Assembly (NCBI GenBank): GCA_025890175.1
Contig: JANPYM010000003.1
Span: 1,833,795-1,897,794 of the forward strand
Source of the DNA: Ciborinia camelliae
Lineage: Eukaryota; Ascomycota; Leotiomycetes; Helotiales; Sclerotiniaceae
Direction of reading: 5' to 3'
Length of the DNA: 64,000 nt
A model generated the notes under the pieces. That model searched no databases. It had not been told where the DNA came from and worked only from the letters and a program-made list of their open reading frames with translations. This document shows, piece by piece, positions 22,641 through 33,841 of the stretch (positions are counted from its first letter, which is position 1; each line of letters begins with the position of its first letter). A program made the translations under genes and the position numbers.

Positions 22641-23856
22641 AGAGTGGTGTGCCATCGTATATTGTATTACTAGGTGAATACCAGGACAAGTATTAGACAG
22701 TCAAAAGTAATTGACTAATTAGACTTATAGGAGGTTGCACAATGAGAAGATAGATAAGAGGATATACTTTTAGGGTGATAGATATCATTTGTGGCGTCTT
22801 TATCATTGGCTGTACTAGGAACAAGAAATGGCCGAATATTTCCACAAGTAGAATAATTTTAATGAGTTTTGTAGATTGTCTGTCACAGACAGTCTACAGG
22901 TAGTACCAACTCACTTACCCCAAGTCTTGATTCCAAGCGTAGTGATTTCCGCTTTACTATTCTTGCTTCCAGCCTTGCTTTCAAAAATGTCGACAACTTC
23001 GTTCTAAAAAACACCCCCTTCTCATAGGGGGTTCTCTCATATATTTCATGAGATAGATAGTGTATATCCTGCGTATCATCTGTTATTTTCATCGACTTTT
23101 CAGGACCACCGTGGGTCAAATACGAGTAGCCTTTCGAGTTCAAGTGGAAATCTAATGGCATAATCCGAAACCGAGTTGGGTGAAGCTGTATCGATACCAT
23201 AGCAATTTTCATCAGAAGCTACATGGCTAAATGTAGTTGTTAGCCATGCACACTGTACTGTCTATTTTAGGTCGAATTACAGTACATGCTATCGCGCAGC
23301 CATGCACACCTCAGTCTCCATGTAGAGAACTGAACCAGCTCTACTCCAATGCATTAAATTTATCAAAACCCACACCTTTTGGCACAGAGACTCGAAACAA
23401 AATGTTTATGAAGACGGTAATTATACAACCTGTATCAGCGGGACCAAAAACTTCGCTGTAAGTCTACTGACTTGAATTCATGGAAGATACGAGCTGCTTC
23501 ATGGTAACGGGGCTGCGCTTATCACGGTGATGCGATTCAATTTTAAGGTGGGCGATGAAAACTTTCGCTACAAAATAGCGGACTAGACGGATCCCTTGTG
23601 GCTACTCCCCAGAAAAATCATAACGTCATTCATTACTCAATCTTCGAACAGCAATTTCCTCAAACTTTGAATATCGATTCAAACATCAACAACGGCTCCG
23701 GATGTAAGACTTCTTTGGTCCTTCCTCCAACCCAGTTCTCAATTGAAACTAACGTCAACTTTCCGTACCCCATATCTCTCACTGCTGGCCCAGCTTTTAT
23801 TGTGTTGTCAACGTGCGTCGCTGATCTCACAATGAATTGAGGTGATGTGCTTCACC
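22641..23856. other. Intergenic, no gene supported
   Basis: A 109-aa minus-strand reading (22883-23212) and an 80-aa plus-strand reading (23598-23840) are open but match no family I recognise. They could be fragments or chance. Confidence 0.4.
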
Positions 23857-24543
23857 CTAGTTATTGAGCTTTCTCTTCTTCGGGGATTCCGCAATGCTGG
23901 GTGAGGAAGATAGTGGCGCGGCAGTGGTTCGATTGTTTTTGAGTGCGTTGAGACCGTTCATAAACCACCCAATCTGATGCATGCAATCAGCAACAGCATC
24001 GTGCGCATTCTTCCTGCTCTTTATTGCTTCAAAGCAATAGTTTCTTCCAGTCAATTCAAGGACCATTGAATTCGTTGTCATTATGCACATGTTGCTGTAG
24101 AATTTCCATGGTTTCTCGAGGTCGCAAGCAGTGTAAGCAGTATCGATCCATCGATTATCCTGCATACTCCCATTCGCCCAAATCTTTACTTCTCCGGAGT
24201 AGAATCGTCCCCTCGAAACTTTGGCCTTCGTGTTTGACAGGCAGCTACCAATCCAGGTCGTGAATGCTTCCAATGCCTCCTTAAGAGGAGTATCACTCTC
24301 CAAACTCTTCTTAAGGACGGCGGGGCACTCTGTTCTGGCCCATATCATTGTTTCTTCATCTTGAGCTAACCCCAAATCAAGGCATGACTCTAGGCTAGGA
24401 TATACACAGAATTTCGATAGTATAGCCCCAGTCTTGATATCGAAATGAATAGCACCAATCTGCGTAATGGCCGGGTTATGCCTTTTGGGATCTCCAGCCA
24501 GCTCGAGATCAAGCATAATATTTGTATTAAACTTGACTGACAT
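23857..24543 (-). CDS. DEDDh 3'-5' exonuclease, copy A (Rv2179c-like)
   Basis: Intronless, 228 aa. All DEDDh exonuclease motifs are visible: ExoI MLDLE (Asp12, Glu14), ExoII WANGSMQDNRW (Asp129) and ExoIII HDAVADC (His181, Asp186). PAITQIGAIHFD follows ExoI. The layout (hydrophobic strand, N-P-A-I-x-Q-I-G-A, W-x-N/Y-G-S-x-x-D-x-R-W) fits the Rv2179c-like exoribonuclease family known mainly from bacteria and phages. The C-terminus ends SPKKRKLNN, a strong nuclear-localisation-type basic motif. It is a diverged paralogue of the gene at 27803-28591; both begin MSVK. Substrate (RNA or DNA) cannot be told from the sequence. Confidence 0.8.
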   Translation of the reverse strand: MSVKFNTNIMLDLELAGDPKRHNPAITQIGAIHFDIKTGAILSKFCVYPSLESCLDLGLAQDEETMIWARTECPAVLKKSLESDTPLKEALEAFTTWIGSCLSNTKAKVSRGRFYSGEVKIWANGSMQDNRWIDTAYTACDLEKPWKFYSNMCIMTTNSMVLELTGRNYCFEAIKSRKNAHDAVADCMHQIGWFMNGLNALKNNRTTAAPLSSSPSIAESPKKRKLNN

Positions 24544-25361
24544 GGCTGTGATTTGGTGGAAGGAGGAGTACTGGGAAGTTTGGCTGGAGAAATGCGATTT
24601 CGATTTACAATACAGTAATAGTTTTTTTCAGATGGGTACGCAAGATGCTATACTTGTGATGGCCATCTTTATATGTTCAGTCTTCCCCTCATCGGGCCCT
24701 GGATACAAGTGCCGTCGGGTGACTTAAGGTTACATTCATGTCATGCAGCATATATGCAGAGCCAAATGGATGTATCTTTCGGTACCATTATTTTCTTTGG
24801 GGGAGAAACCTGGGATTGGTCAGATTGGTCATAAAGAAGTATTGAATCTTAGTTAACTGAATGAAGACCTTTCGAGGAACCAATAGTGGACCAATAATTG
24901 TGGTATTTCCATGCAACTATCCTAATACCCTTCTTCAAAATGTACTTTCTGTTGAAGGGCGAAGCGCTTCCGGTTCCTATGTACATAAGTAGCTTAGCGT
25001 AACGTACGCAATCCAACCCTATGCTTCCCACATACCCTAGTTCTTTGAACACTTTCCTCCAATAACCTCGGGAGTATTATATTATCCATAGTTTATAGCC
25101 GTCAATATTTCCCCGAAACTTCCCTCAAGGTAGAGTAGAAGTCTTAAAAATGATTTCAAAATTCAGGTATTGCTCAACACAAGAATTCGATGATCAACCA
25201 GTACACGAAACTCTGAATGCAGGGGTACAAAATGCAATGGTCAGCATCTCAATAATCATAATTCATGAATGAACAGTCCGTCATAAATGATTTAATATTA
25301 TTGACATTGTTCTATTGTATCCTACATTTCTAGCCCCGGTAGTTATAATACTAGTGTGTAA
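24544..25361. other. Intergenic, no gene supported
   Basis: Promoter of exonuclease copy A on the left and 3' flank of the repeat-bearing membrane protein on the right. Nothing else is recognised. Confidence 0.45.
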
Positions 25362-26868
25362 TTACACGTTACTAAACCCCTCATTCTCCATACGAAGTTT
25401 GCCGTGGCGTTGATTTTCATAATCATGACCACGCCTCAAATATCCATCTCCCAAATCGCCATTCGCATTCTTCATCTCGATACCTTCATCCCTAGGAGAA
25501 GAATTACCCGTCTCATAGTTTTGAGTAAACGTATCTTGAATGCCATCAGGGCCCACGTGAACACGACCATTGAAACCTTGATTGTTCTGAGCTTCGAGAC
25601 GAAGTTTTCGAGTTCTTCTCTTATTCCGAACGCAGTCTATGAGGAAGAAAACGGTGATGTTAAAGAGGAGAGCGACCCAGAAGAGGTGAACGATGAATAG
25701 GTACACGGAACCGGGTTTGATGGTGATGTTGAGGTTAGAAGTGGTGAGATCGATGTGGTGTTCGAGGATGTAGATGGTGCTGTAGACGAGTATTGTTTGG
25801 AAGACTGCGGGGATAAAGAGAGTAGCTGTGAAGAACTAAGGTGGAGGTGTTAGGTATATTAGTTTTGAGGGGGATAGGAAGAGGGTAAGGGTGGTGAGGA
25901 AGGGACTTACGCAAAGAACGCCTCTGAAAGTTCGTTTCCAAGGCATATAGGTGCTGATGAACCACCAGATAAATCCACCTGCAACAATGGGTAATAGAAT
26001 GATGTCAAAGATGTATAGACCGAAAGATATGTAACCATAGTGTTTGAAGAGGGTCTGAATATCTGTGATGGGGCCTGGGACACCTTTCCCAGGGAGGGGA
26101 GGCGTGAAAGTAGTACTGAGAGCAGGGAGTATGTGGTTGTATAGTGCTAAGGAATGGGAAAATGCATTAGTTATATTTGATGAATACGATCAAGAAAAGA
26201 GACTTTGTATTAAAATACTATATACCTTGCTTTGACTCATGGCAACCATTTTTCATATCAAATTGCTTTTCAGCTATCGCAGTAAGACCGGAAACACAGT
26301 AATGCAATAGATAAATTCTATAACTCACGCTCTCCTCATCTGTTGAATTCGACTTTCTTCCTCCCTTGGTATCAGGCATTAATGCCTTTGTTGTTAATGT
26401 GAGGAGTTGTAAATGTGGATGATGCCAAAGCGCAGGGATGAGGAAACAAATGAGACCGATGGCGATGAAGGTAAAGAGGAGAAGAGAGAGGACGTATGTG
26501 ATATATTTCTTGGCTTCGGCCTTGAACATAGTCCAGAATACGGACAAACAACCTCGTGCGTAACCTTTGGCCCCTTCTTTGAAATCGGCGCGATCTCTGG
26601 GAATGCTCGGTCGGTCCAAAGGTATGCTGGGATTTTGAACTTGTTGCTGGACGTCTTGGAATATCTTATGAGCTTCCCGGGCTCTTCCATCAAATTCCTG
26701 GTATTTCACACGAGCTTCCTGGACTTTTCCATCAATTTCCTGGTATTTTCGATGGACTTCCTGGACTTTTGCATCAATTTCCTGGTATTTTCGATGGGCT
26801 TCTTGGGCTTTTCCATAAGCTTTACAGCCTACTTGGATGACTTCGGTAGCTTTACTGAGAGTACCCAT
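25362..26868 (-). CDS. Multi-pass membrane protein with 14-residue N-terminal repeats
   Basis: Four exons (26329-26868, 26226-26265, 25911-26146, 25362-25835) splice cleanly to 429 aa; the 40-bp second exon keeps phase. Residues about 20-75 are four tandem 14-residue repeats of the type (A/V)QE-(A/V)H-RKYQEIDGK, rich in charged residues and Tyr and likely helical or coiled. A hydrophobic helix follows at about 118-140 (YVLSLLLFTFIAIGLICFLI). After a loop come several more helices: YISFGLYIFDIILLPIVAGG, FFTATLFIPAVFQTILVYST and VYLFIVHLFWVALLFNIT. The cytosolic-type tail is basic then acidic (RNKRRTRKLRLEAQNNQ). I do not recognise a named family. It lies between the two DEDDh exonuclease paralogues, but shared function is not shown. 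Confidence 0.7.
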
Positions 26869-27060
26869 GATGTGAGCTGTTGTATCTCTTTATGGTTTTA
26901 GGATTATTGAGTAAATATTAAATTGGTTGTTAAGGAGCAGAAAGATTTGTGCAGTTCAGGAAACTTTATAGCACTTGCTAACTCATATTACTCGGAGCTT
27001 GAATCATATCTCATATGATTGTTGTATTCTGAGTCAAATCGGCAACGGATTCACCACTTC

Positions 27061-27252
27061 TCATCTGGTGGATGCCCTAGCCTCAATCCCCACCTCCATA
27101 TCCTCAAATGCAAGCCCCGGAACTGCAATACATGTCCAAATTGGCTGATGATCTGAACAGTACTTCTCCGAACACTTCGCAATCGCCTCTATAGTCTCCG
27201 TCGTAGTTCTGATCCATAAATTTAGGTTCTGGGCCTGGCCCGTTTTCCCCAC
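27061..27252 (-). pseudogene. Fragment of a RidA/YjgF-family gene
   Basis: The 63-aa reading ends with a typical C-terminal third of RidA-family proteins (HQPIWTCIAVPGLAFEDMEV then GIEARA; compare the family pattern of W-T-x-x-x-V-x-x-L-x-x-x-x-M-x-V-E-I-E-A-x-A). The upstream part of the roughly 130-aa fold is absent and frames upstream contain stops. RidA proteins hydrolyse reactive enamine/imine intermediates. This copy is most likely a relic. Confidence 0.5.
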
Positions 27253-27802
27253 GTGAATGCAATTTAGTTATCACGTCATTTGCCTTTTAAAAATGTTCCT
27301 CCCCGACAGCGTATGACCCTTTGAATGTGATATTTCTTGGGCGAGTAAATGGAAGATATGAGCTTGGATTGTAAAAAAGGTAGAAAGGATAGGGTTGTTC
27401 TGACGATGTCAAGTTTCAAATTGAAGTAGCAGACGAAGACGCGCCCTAATAAGATTTATTATATTAAAGTCTTATGAAATCCTCCCAACATATCTTTTCG
27501 TTACCTAGGCAATTTTGGATTTAATTCGCAAGAAATATTAATAGCGGATAGCCCATATTCATCCTCATCAACCTATATCAGAGCTTGCACCAATATGTAG
27601 CCGAAAAGAAAATCCTAAATCTCCCTTCCAGTCCCCTTCAACGATTGATGGCCCTATTTCAGCGAAGCAGTGATTCCTCCAATGGCGAGATTAAAAGTTA
27701 AATGCATGCCGGGGTTCTTCAATGAAATATTTAATTGGCTGAAAATTTCGTATGCCGATATGGAAAGTTGAACTCAGGTCAGTCGGGTACAATTTAGAAG
27801 CG
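27253..27802. other. Intergenic, no gene supported
   Basis: Spacer between the RidA relic and exonuclease copy B. No further RidA sequence is found. Confidence 0.45.
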
Positions 27803-28591
27803 TTAATATTTTGGAGACTCTGATGCTGGGTTGTTTTGTTCACCCGAAATTGATGAGTAGTCCAAACCCATCCTGGAACGATTGTCATCCAAAACGGTCC
27901 TCGGCCGCTTCCTTGAGGAGTCTGGGGCTGGTGCAGCAGTAATGGTAGAGGCTTGCATTCCCCGAATTGCGTCGCGACACTTGATCAGGTAGATGATTTG
28001 ATGTTTGCAGTCATCAATGGCATTGTGCTTTTTGCCTGCGAACGACTTGTCCACCTCACGTCGGATGTTTCTCCCCGTAATAGAGAAGGTCATTTCGCAG
28101 TAAGTTCGGACACAGAGGTCATTATAGTACATCCACGGCTTTTTCAAATCGCATGATTTGTAGGCACTTTCCATCCACCGACAATCCTGTGTACTACCAT
28201 ATGCCCAGATCATTATCTGAAGGTCCGTAGGGTCGTATGTAGCTGTTGGATACTTGGATTTAATATTGGTTTGGGTAGATTTGTGGCAGCTGGAGAGCCA
28301 GGTAGTGAACCGTTTGAGAGCAACTTCGAGTGACACTTTGCTGTTCTGGCTCGCAGATAATGTATCAGGGATGTTCTTCTCAAGCCACTGGAGTGTATCT
28401 GAATCAGTAACCAAGCCGGACTCAATACACGACTCCAAGTTTATATGCATGGAGAAATACTTCAAGTTGTCACCGGTTTCAATATCGAAATGGATAGCCC
28501 CGATTTGGATGATGGCAGGATTGTGCTTCAGCGGGTGTGCAGCTATCTCAAGATCGAGCATAATATGAGTTCGTACATCTTTGACCGACAT
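27803..28591 (-). CDS. DEDDh 3'-5' exonuclease, copy B (Rv2179c-like)
   Basis: Intronless; the start at 28591 (MSVKDVRTHIMLDLE) is chosen over the ATG at 28690 because it matches the start of copy A. Product is 262 aa. Motifs are ExoI MLDLE (Asp13, Glu15), ExoII WAYGSTQDCRW and ExoIII HNAIDDC. Between ExoII and ExoIII, KPWMYYNDLCVRTY and TGRN resemble KPWKFYSNMCIMTT and TGRN of copy A, so the two derive from a duplication. A longer Pro/Ser-rich tail holds SSRKRPRTV, a possible nuclear signal. As with copy A, the family is best known from bacteria and phages. Spacing between copies is 3.3 kb, same strand. Confidence 0.8.
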   Translation of the reverse strand: MSVKDVRTHIMLDLEIAAHPLKHNPAIIQIGAIHFDIETGDNLKYFSMHINLESCIESGLVTDSDTLQWLEKNIPDTLSASQNSKVSLEVALKRFTTWLSSCHKSTQTNIKSKYPTATYDPTDLQIMIWAYGSTQDCRWMESAYKSCDLKKPWMYYNDLCVRTYCEMTFSITGRNIRREVDKSFAGKKHNAIDDCKHQIIYLIKCRDAIRGMQASTITAAPAPDSSRKRPRTVLDDNRSRMGLDYSSISGEQNNPASESPKY

Positions 28592-29208
28592 GATTGCGAT
28601 GCAAAATGGATGAATAGGAATATGTTGTAGAAATATAGACACCAAAGGTAGACACCAAAGGTTGACACTCTCGAAAAAGTAAGGAAACAACGAAGCGGGG
28701 TATCGAAAAGCAAGTAATAAGTAACTACCACCCTGCCGTACACGAGGGAACTATGATCTTGCCGTGGAACTATCCTACTGAGAAAAAAGTGACCACATGG
28801 GTGAATAACAGGCCTCGTCATTCTTCACCTGCAATTCAATTGATACTATTCACTAAATGCCATGAATGCCACAGACTGAAGGGTGAGACTTAATCCCATA
28901 TTCTGAATTGCGGTAAAACGAGGATATTATTGCATATCCTCAGTTTCTCTCATTGTACCAATCCATCTTTGTATTCTCTGACTTCAAAGGCTACAGCAGA
29001 CATTTCAGAAAGAATTTGGTCTCGATGTTATTTGCTTGAACTGGAGGAATGTGGGGTGGTGCGATCCCGGAGGCGGTAACGTAAATTACAGGGGAAGTTG
29101 GATGACTCAAAGGGCAGAAAAACTCCCCCTCAGCAAACAAAACTGGAAGCTGTAAATAAACTCCAAAAACTTCAATTGAGATTCAAATCACAGATTCAAT
29201 CTTTCATC
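28592..29208. other. Divergent intergenic region
   Basis: Promoter region shared by exonuclease copy B (minus) and saccharopine dehydrogenase (plus). A short direct repeat of AGACACCAAAGGT occurs at about 28638-28663. I see no GCN4-type TGACTCA exact site, but TGACTC occurs at 29103. Confidence 0.45.
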
Positions 29209-30428
<1,220 letters not shown>

Positions 30429-30843
30429 GGATTAGATATAAAAAGTCTTTTAGAAATTTGACCTGAGAAAAAGTAGAATAGAATATAAATGATTACCAAC
30501 AATGCTGAACTTTCATCCTGGCTTATTAGATGTAACATGAACCAAACTTGAGAAAATGAAATAAATGTAAGTACGAGCCATGATGGATGGATGCATTGAA
30601 TGAGAGGAGGAGAAAAAACTTATGCCTTTACTCCCCCAGGTCATACTCAAGTAGGTCATAGATAGAAAGTTATACCAAAAATTTATTCATCATAGTACAA
30701 GTAGTTACCTTAGTTTAAATAAACATCAAAGCTGCAACAAACTATTGAACAAAAAGAAAAGGAAAAAAAAACAAAAAAAATTCAGGCACCCTGTGATCTC
30801 AGATTTAAACTGAGTATGGAAGGAAAGAATGTTCTTGAGAGAA
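30429..30843. other. Intergenic, LYS1 3' flank
   Basis: AT-rich spacer between LYS1 and the tRNA gene. It includes the A-runs at 30763-30780 described as the likely Pol III stop. Confidence 0.5.
30763..30780 (-). terminator. Probable RNA Pol III terminator
   Basis: On the minus strand this is two long T runs (8 and 9 T) separated by one G. It is the first run of at least four T downstream of the tRNA-Gln gene, about 64 bases after its end, so the trailer would be long. Confidence 0.45.
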
Positions 30844-30914
30844 CCTTCTAATAGGAATCGAACCAATATCTCCGGAATCAAAATCCGACGTGCTAACCAT
30901 TACACCATAGAAGG
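30844..30914 (-). tRNA. tRNA-Gln (anticodon UUG)
   Basis: Read on the minus strand, CCTTCTA and TAGAAGG pair perfectly as the acceptor stem. The D-arm (GTGTAATGGTTAGCAC), anticodon loop TTTTGAT (anticodon TTG) and T-loop TTCGATT follow. The gene is 71 nt without intron; one T-stem pair appears mismatched. Confidence 0.95.
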
Positions 30915-31310
30915 GTTACCATTTTGTGATATACGACGACACCTAATTTTAATTTATCAAGCAGTAAAAGAATGGGTAAGTGGGAACGAAAAACTCTTAT
31001 CGAGGGAGGGGTCGACACGTGATAGCGGGGAAGTTTTATGGCTGATAGCTTGGAGAGGGAGTTGGGAAGAGGGTCGGGGCTCGGAGTTCGAGTTTAACTA
31101 ATTCTTACTTGCTAGGCATTTCAAAATTCAAACCGAGTCAATATTTAACAAGGGATAGGTTTCAAATCTAGTAGGTTGTGCCGCCATGTTCAGCTGCTGT
31201 CTATTCTAATTCTAAGACCTCGCTTGGCCGCCGCATCTTTCATGCAAACCTCAACTACCTCTGTTCCATCAATATCACCAACATCCTCACATCAACCTCA
31301 AATATAGAAC
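30915..31310. other. Short intergenic region upstream of THG1
   Basis: Holds the upstream flank of the tRNA and the promoter of the guanylyltransferase gene. The open reading at 30829-31101 overlaps the tRNA and is not coding. Confidence 0.5.
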
Positions 31311-32608
31311 ATGGCAAACTCAAAGTCAGTAAATCTTGAATCACCTCGCCTGATCTGATATATCGATTTTGCTCACAAATATCTTAGATATGAATATGTT
31401 AAAGCCTTTGAGCAACCTGATCTGCTCATCCCAAATACGTGGATCGTAGTACGTATTGATGGCCGGGGATTTCATAAGTATGTTCTACCTCATCCATAGG
31501 CTATTCAGTCGCTCGAACGTGTACAGGAAACTGAGATTAATAGGTTCTCGGACAAATATGCATTTGAGAAACCGAATGACAGGAGAGCGCTAGATCTGAT
31601 GAATGCAGCTGCCAAGGCAGTTATGATGGAATTGCCAGATATTGTGATCGCTTATGGGATTAGTGACGAGTACAGGTTTGTTTTACTTCTGATATTGGCT
31701 TTCGGTCAAGAGATTTTGCTAATGAGTTGATGATAGTTTCGTCTTCCATAAATCATGTGTGCTTTTTGAGAGACGCTCGAGGTATGACCCTTTCATCCTC
31801 GACCCTTTGAGATGACGAAAACCCAAAATTGAGCAAAATATTAGTAAACTTGTCACAACAATAGTATCAACTTTCACAGCATACTATGTCCATTTCTGGT
31901 CCACCTATTTCCCAGAACCGGCAATGCAACTTACCGCGCCATTACCCAGTTTTGATGGTAGAGCTGTGCAGTATCCTAGTGTGCAGAATTTGAGGGATTA
32001 TATGAGTTGGAGACAGGTGGATTGTATGCCTCTTTCCTTTTCATCACTTCCCTCCTGGAGTTAGTACTGACAAGAGAAGGTCACATAAACAACCTTTACA
32101 ACACCACGTTTTGGACTCTAATTCAGAAAGGAGGATTGGATGCTAAGGGCGCGGAGAAGGAACTTGCTGTATGTTTTGTCATTCTCCGATGGTTAGTTAT
32201 TGATACTTATTCTTATGTGAATTTTAGGGATCATTGGCTGCGGACAAGAATGAGATTTTGTTCTCAAGGTTTGGGATCAATTATAACAATGAACCTGAAA
32301 TCTACAAAAAGGGGAGCGTGGTTTTCCGAGACGTGAGTCATTGCTCTCACCCTAACTTTCTTCAATAGAAATTGACATGAGCACAGTATGAGTTGGTGGA
32401 ACCGGGAGGGCCAGAGACAAATGATGAAGATTCGGCAAAAACAATCGAGGAGAAAGAACTCTCAAAGACCCAAGAAGAAAAAGATAGGAAGAGGAGAGCA
32501 AAGGCAAGAATAACCGTGCAACATATAGACGTGATTAAAGACGAATTTTGGCAGAGAAGACCATGGCTTTTATCAAACAAGCCTGGGAAGATACCCAAAG
32601 AGCCATAG
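31311..32608 (+). CDS. THG1: tRNA-His guanylyltransferase
   Basis: Adds the G-1 nucleotide to the 5' end of tRNA-His by 3'-5'-type polymerisation, which is needed for histidyl-tRNA synthetase recognition. Eight exons (31311-31324, 31388-31477, 31544-31675, 31737-31781, 31845-32023, 32080-32168, 32228-32332, 32387-32608) splice in frame to 291 aa. The metal-binding residues are in place: Asp29 in [11 protein letters not shown], and Asp76-Glu77 in [17 protein letters not shown] and [19 protein letters not shown] follow as in the family, and the C-terminus is a charged helix ending [17 protein letters not shown]. Seven introns make it the most intron-rich gene of the window. Confidence 0.95.
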
Positions 32609-32749
32609 TTTGAGGATTAGAATTCTACAAATCTAATTAAGATAATATACATTATCTGCAACGCCAGGATCACTTGTCGTGACCACAAAACTCCGTGCCC
32701 AAAACGCCTTTTGAAATGCCGACACACAGAATATACAGGGCGCAACCTT

Positions 32750-33469
32750 CTATTTATCCTTCCGCGACTTCTTCTTCTTGGAGGTCTCTGACGTTGATGA
32801 TGTATCCGATGATTCCTTTTCTGATTGTCGTAATAATTTCTTTTGTCGCTTTCGTTCTTTTCGTTCTCGTCGTTCCTCCTTCGTTTCTTTCTTTTCCGAA
32901 TCTGCTGAATTGGCGCCTTGGGTCGTTGCCTTAGTTTCGTTCACTGCCTTGGATTTCTCCGCTTCTACAGCAGTAGCTTTTTTCGCCCTATCTGCCCTCT
33001 TCTTCTCCTTTCTTTCCCTTCTCTCCTCCTTACTCTCTTTCCTCTCTTCCCCCTTCCTCTTCTTATCTTTCCCCCTCCCCCTCTTCTCTTCCTTGACAAT
33101 TATTTCCACTACTTCCTTCTCCTTCTCCTCAATCGTTCCCCCAACTGTCTCTCCCCTCACAAAAAAGCTATACAAGCCTCCCTTCCCCCCAACCCACTTA
33201 CTCCCTCCCTTAACCACCATCTCTAATCCCCCTCCTTCCTGGACCTTAATTTGTCCCTCCTTACTCGTATCCAATCCCTTCAACGATGCATCAAAAGCAT
33301 TCATCCACCACATATCAGATGTCTTGTGTTGTTTTTTCCCTACTCCTAATACATTATCTTTTTTGGAGACGAGCAGTGGCCGCGAGAGTCCAATGGTGTC
33401 GGAGCTGTGGTGGAGAGAGTGTCCGGTTCCGCGCCAACCTTGGGAGGTGAGGAGAGCGTGGGCGTTCAT
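32750..33469 (-). CDS. TMA23: TMA23-like nucleolar G-patch protein
   Basis: Intronless, 239 aa from the ATG at 33469 (MNAHALLTSQGWRGTG). An in-frame ATG 41 codons upstream (33592) would add a non-conserved leader. The N-terminal block has a degenerate G-patch pattern (GWRGTG, then LLVSKKDNVLGVGKKQHKTSDMWW) and F-D-A-S-L-K-G-L, matching yeast Tma23, a nucleolar ribosome-biogenesis factor. The second half is a long Lys/Glu/Arg-rich low-complexity tail with several KEERRERKEKKR-type segments, as in many nucleolar proteins. The opposite strand is also open over the tail because of the codon bias; I reject that reading. Confidence 0.82.
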   Translation of the reverse strand: MNAHALLTSQGWRGTGHSLHHSSDTIGLSRPLLVSKKDNVLGVGKKQHKTSDMWWMNAFDASLKGLDTSKEGQIKVQEGGGLEMVVKGGSKWVGGKGGLYSFFVRGETVGGTIEEKEKEVVEIIVKEEKRGRGKDKKRKGEERKESKEERRERKEKKRADRAKKATAVEAEKSKAVNETKATTQGANSADSEKKETKEERRERKERKRQKKLLRQSEKESSDTSSTSETSKKKKSRKDK

Positions 33470-33841
33470 CTTGATGTGAGGTGATCGTGAACGCAAAGGT
33501 GAGCGGGTGGTGGAGGATGACAGGAGAGATTGCTGGAGGAATGATGCTTTGAAACCTGGGATGAAGAGATAGATTTTCTTATCGCGATTCAAAAATTTCC
33601 AAAAGTCATAATCTTAGCGCCATCGCTTGAATTGTTTAGTGGGGACCTATTGTGGCTAAAAGGTGTGGCTGAAGATACGTTAAGAAATGCGTTGATTTTT
33701 GTTTGCCTCGAGAGTTTACTCACGAAACTCATGTGCATCTATTCAACGTTCGCAGGACAATTTGATAGTGTTCCCACCCTTGATTTTCAGAAAGTGTAAT
33801 AATGTTTTTGTTTTCTCAATTGTCAGAGATGCTTTGAGTAG
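33470..33841. other. Divergent intergenic region
   Basis: About 370 bp between the starts of the TMA23-like gene and the antiporter gene. No specific element is recognised. Confidence 0.45.

Noticed and set aside
30829..31101. 90-aa plus-strand ORF
   Set aside because: It overlaps the tRNA-Gln gene and has no coding signal.
32778..33479. 233-aa plus-strand ORF rich in Ser/Phe/Leu
   Set aside because: It is the mirror of the Lys/Glu-rich tail of the TMA23-like gene, an effect of its codon bias.
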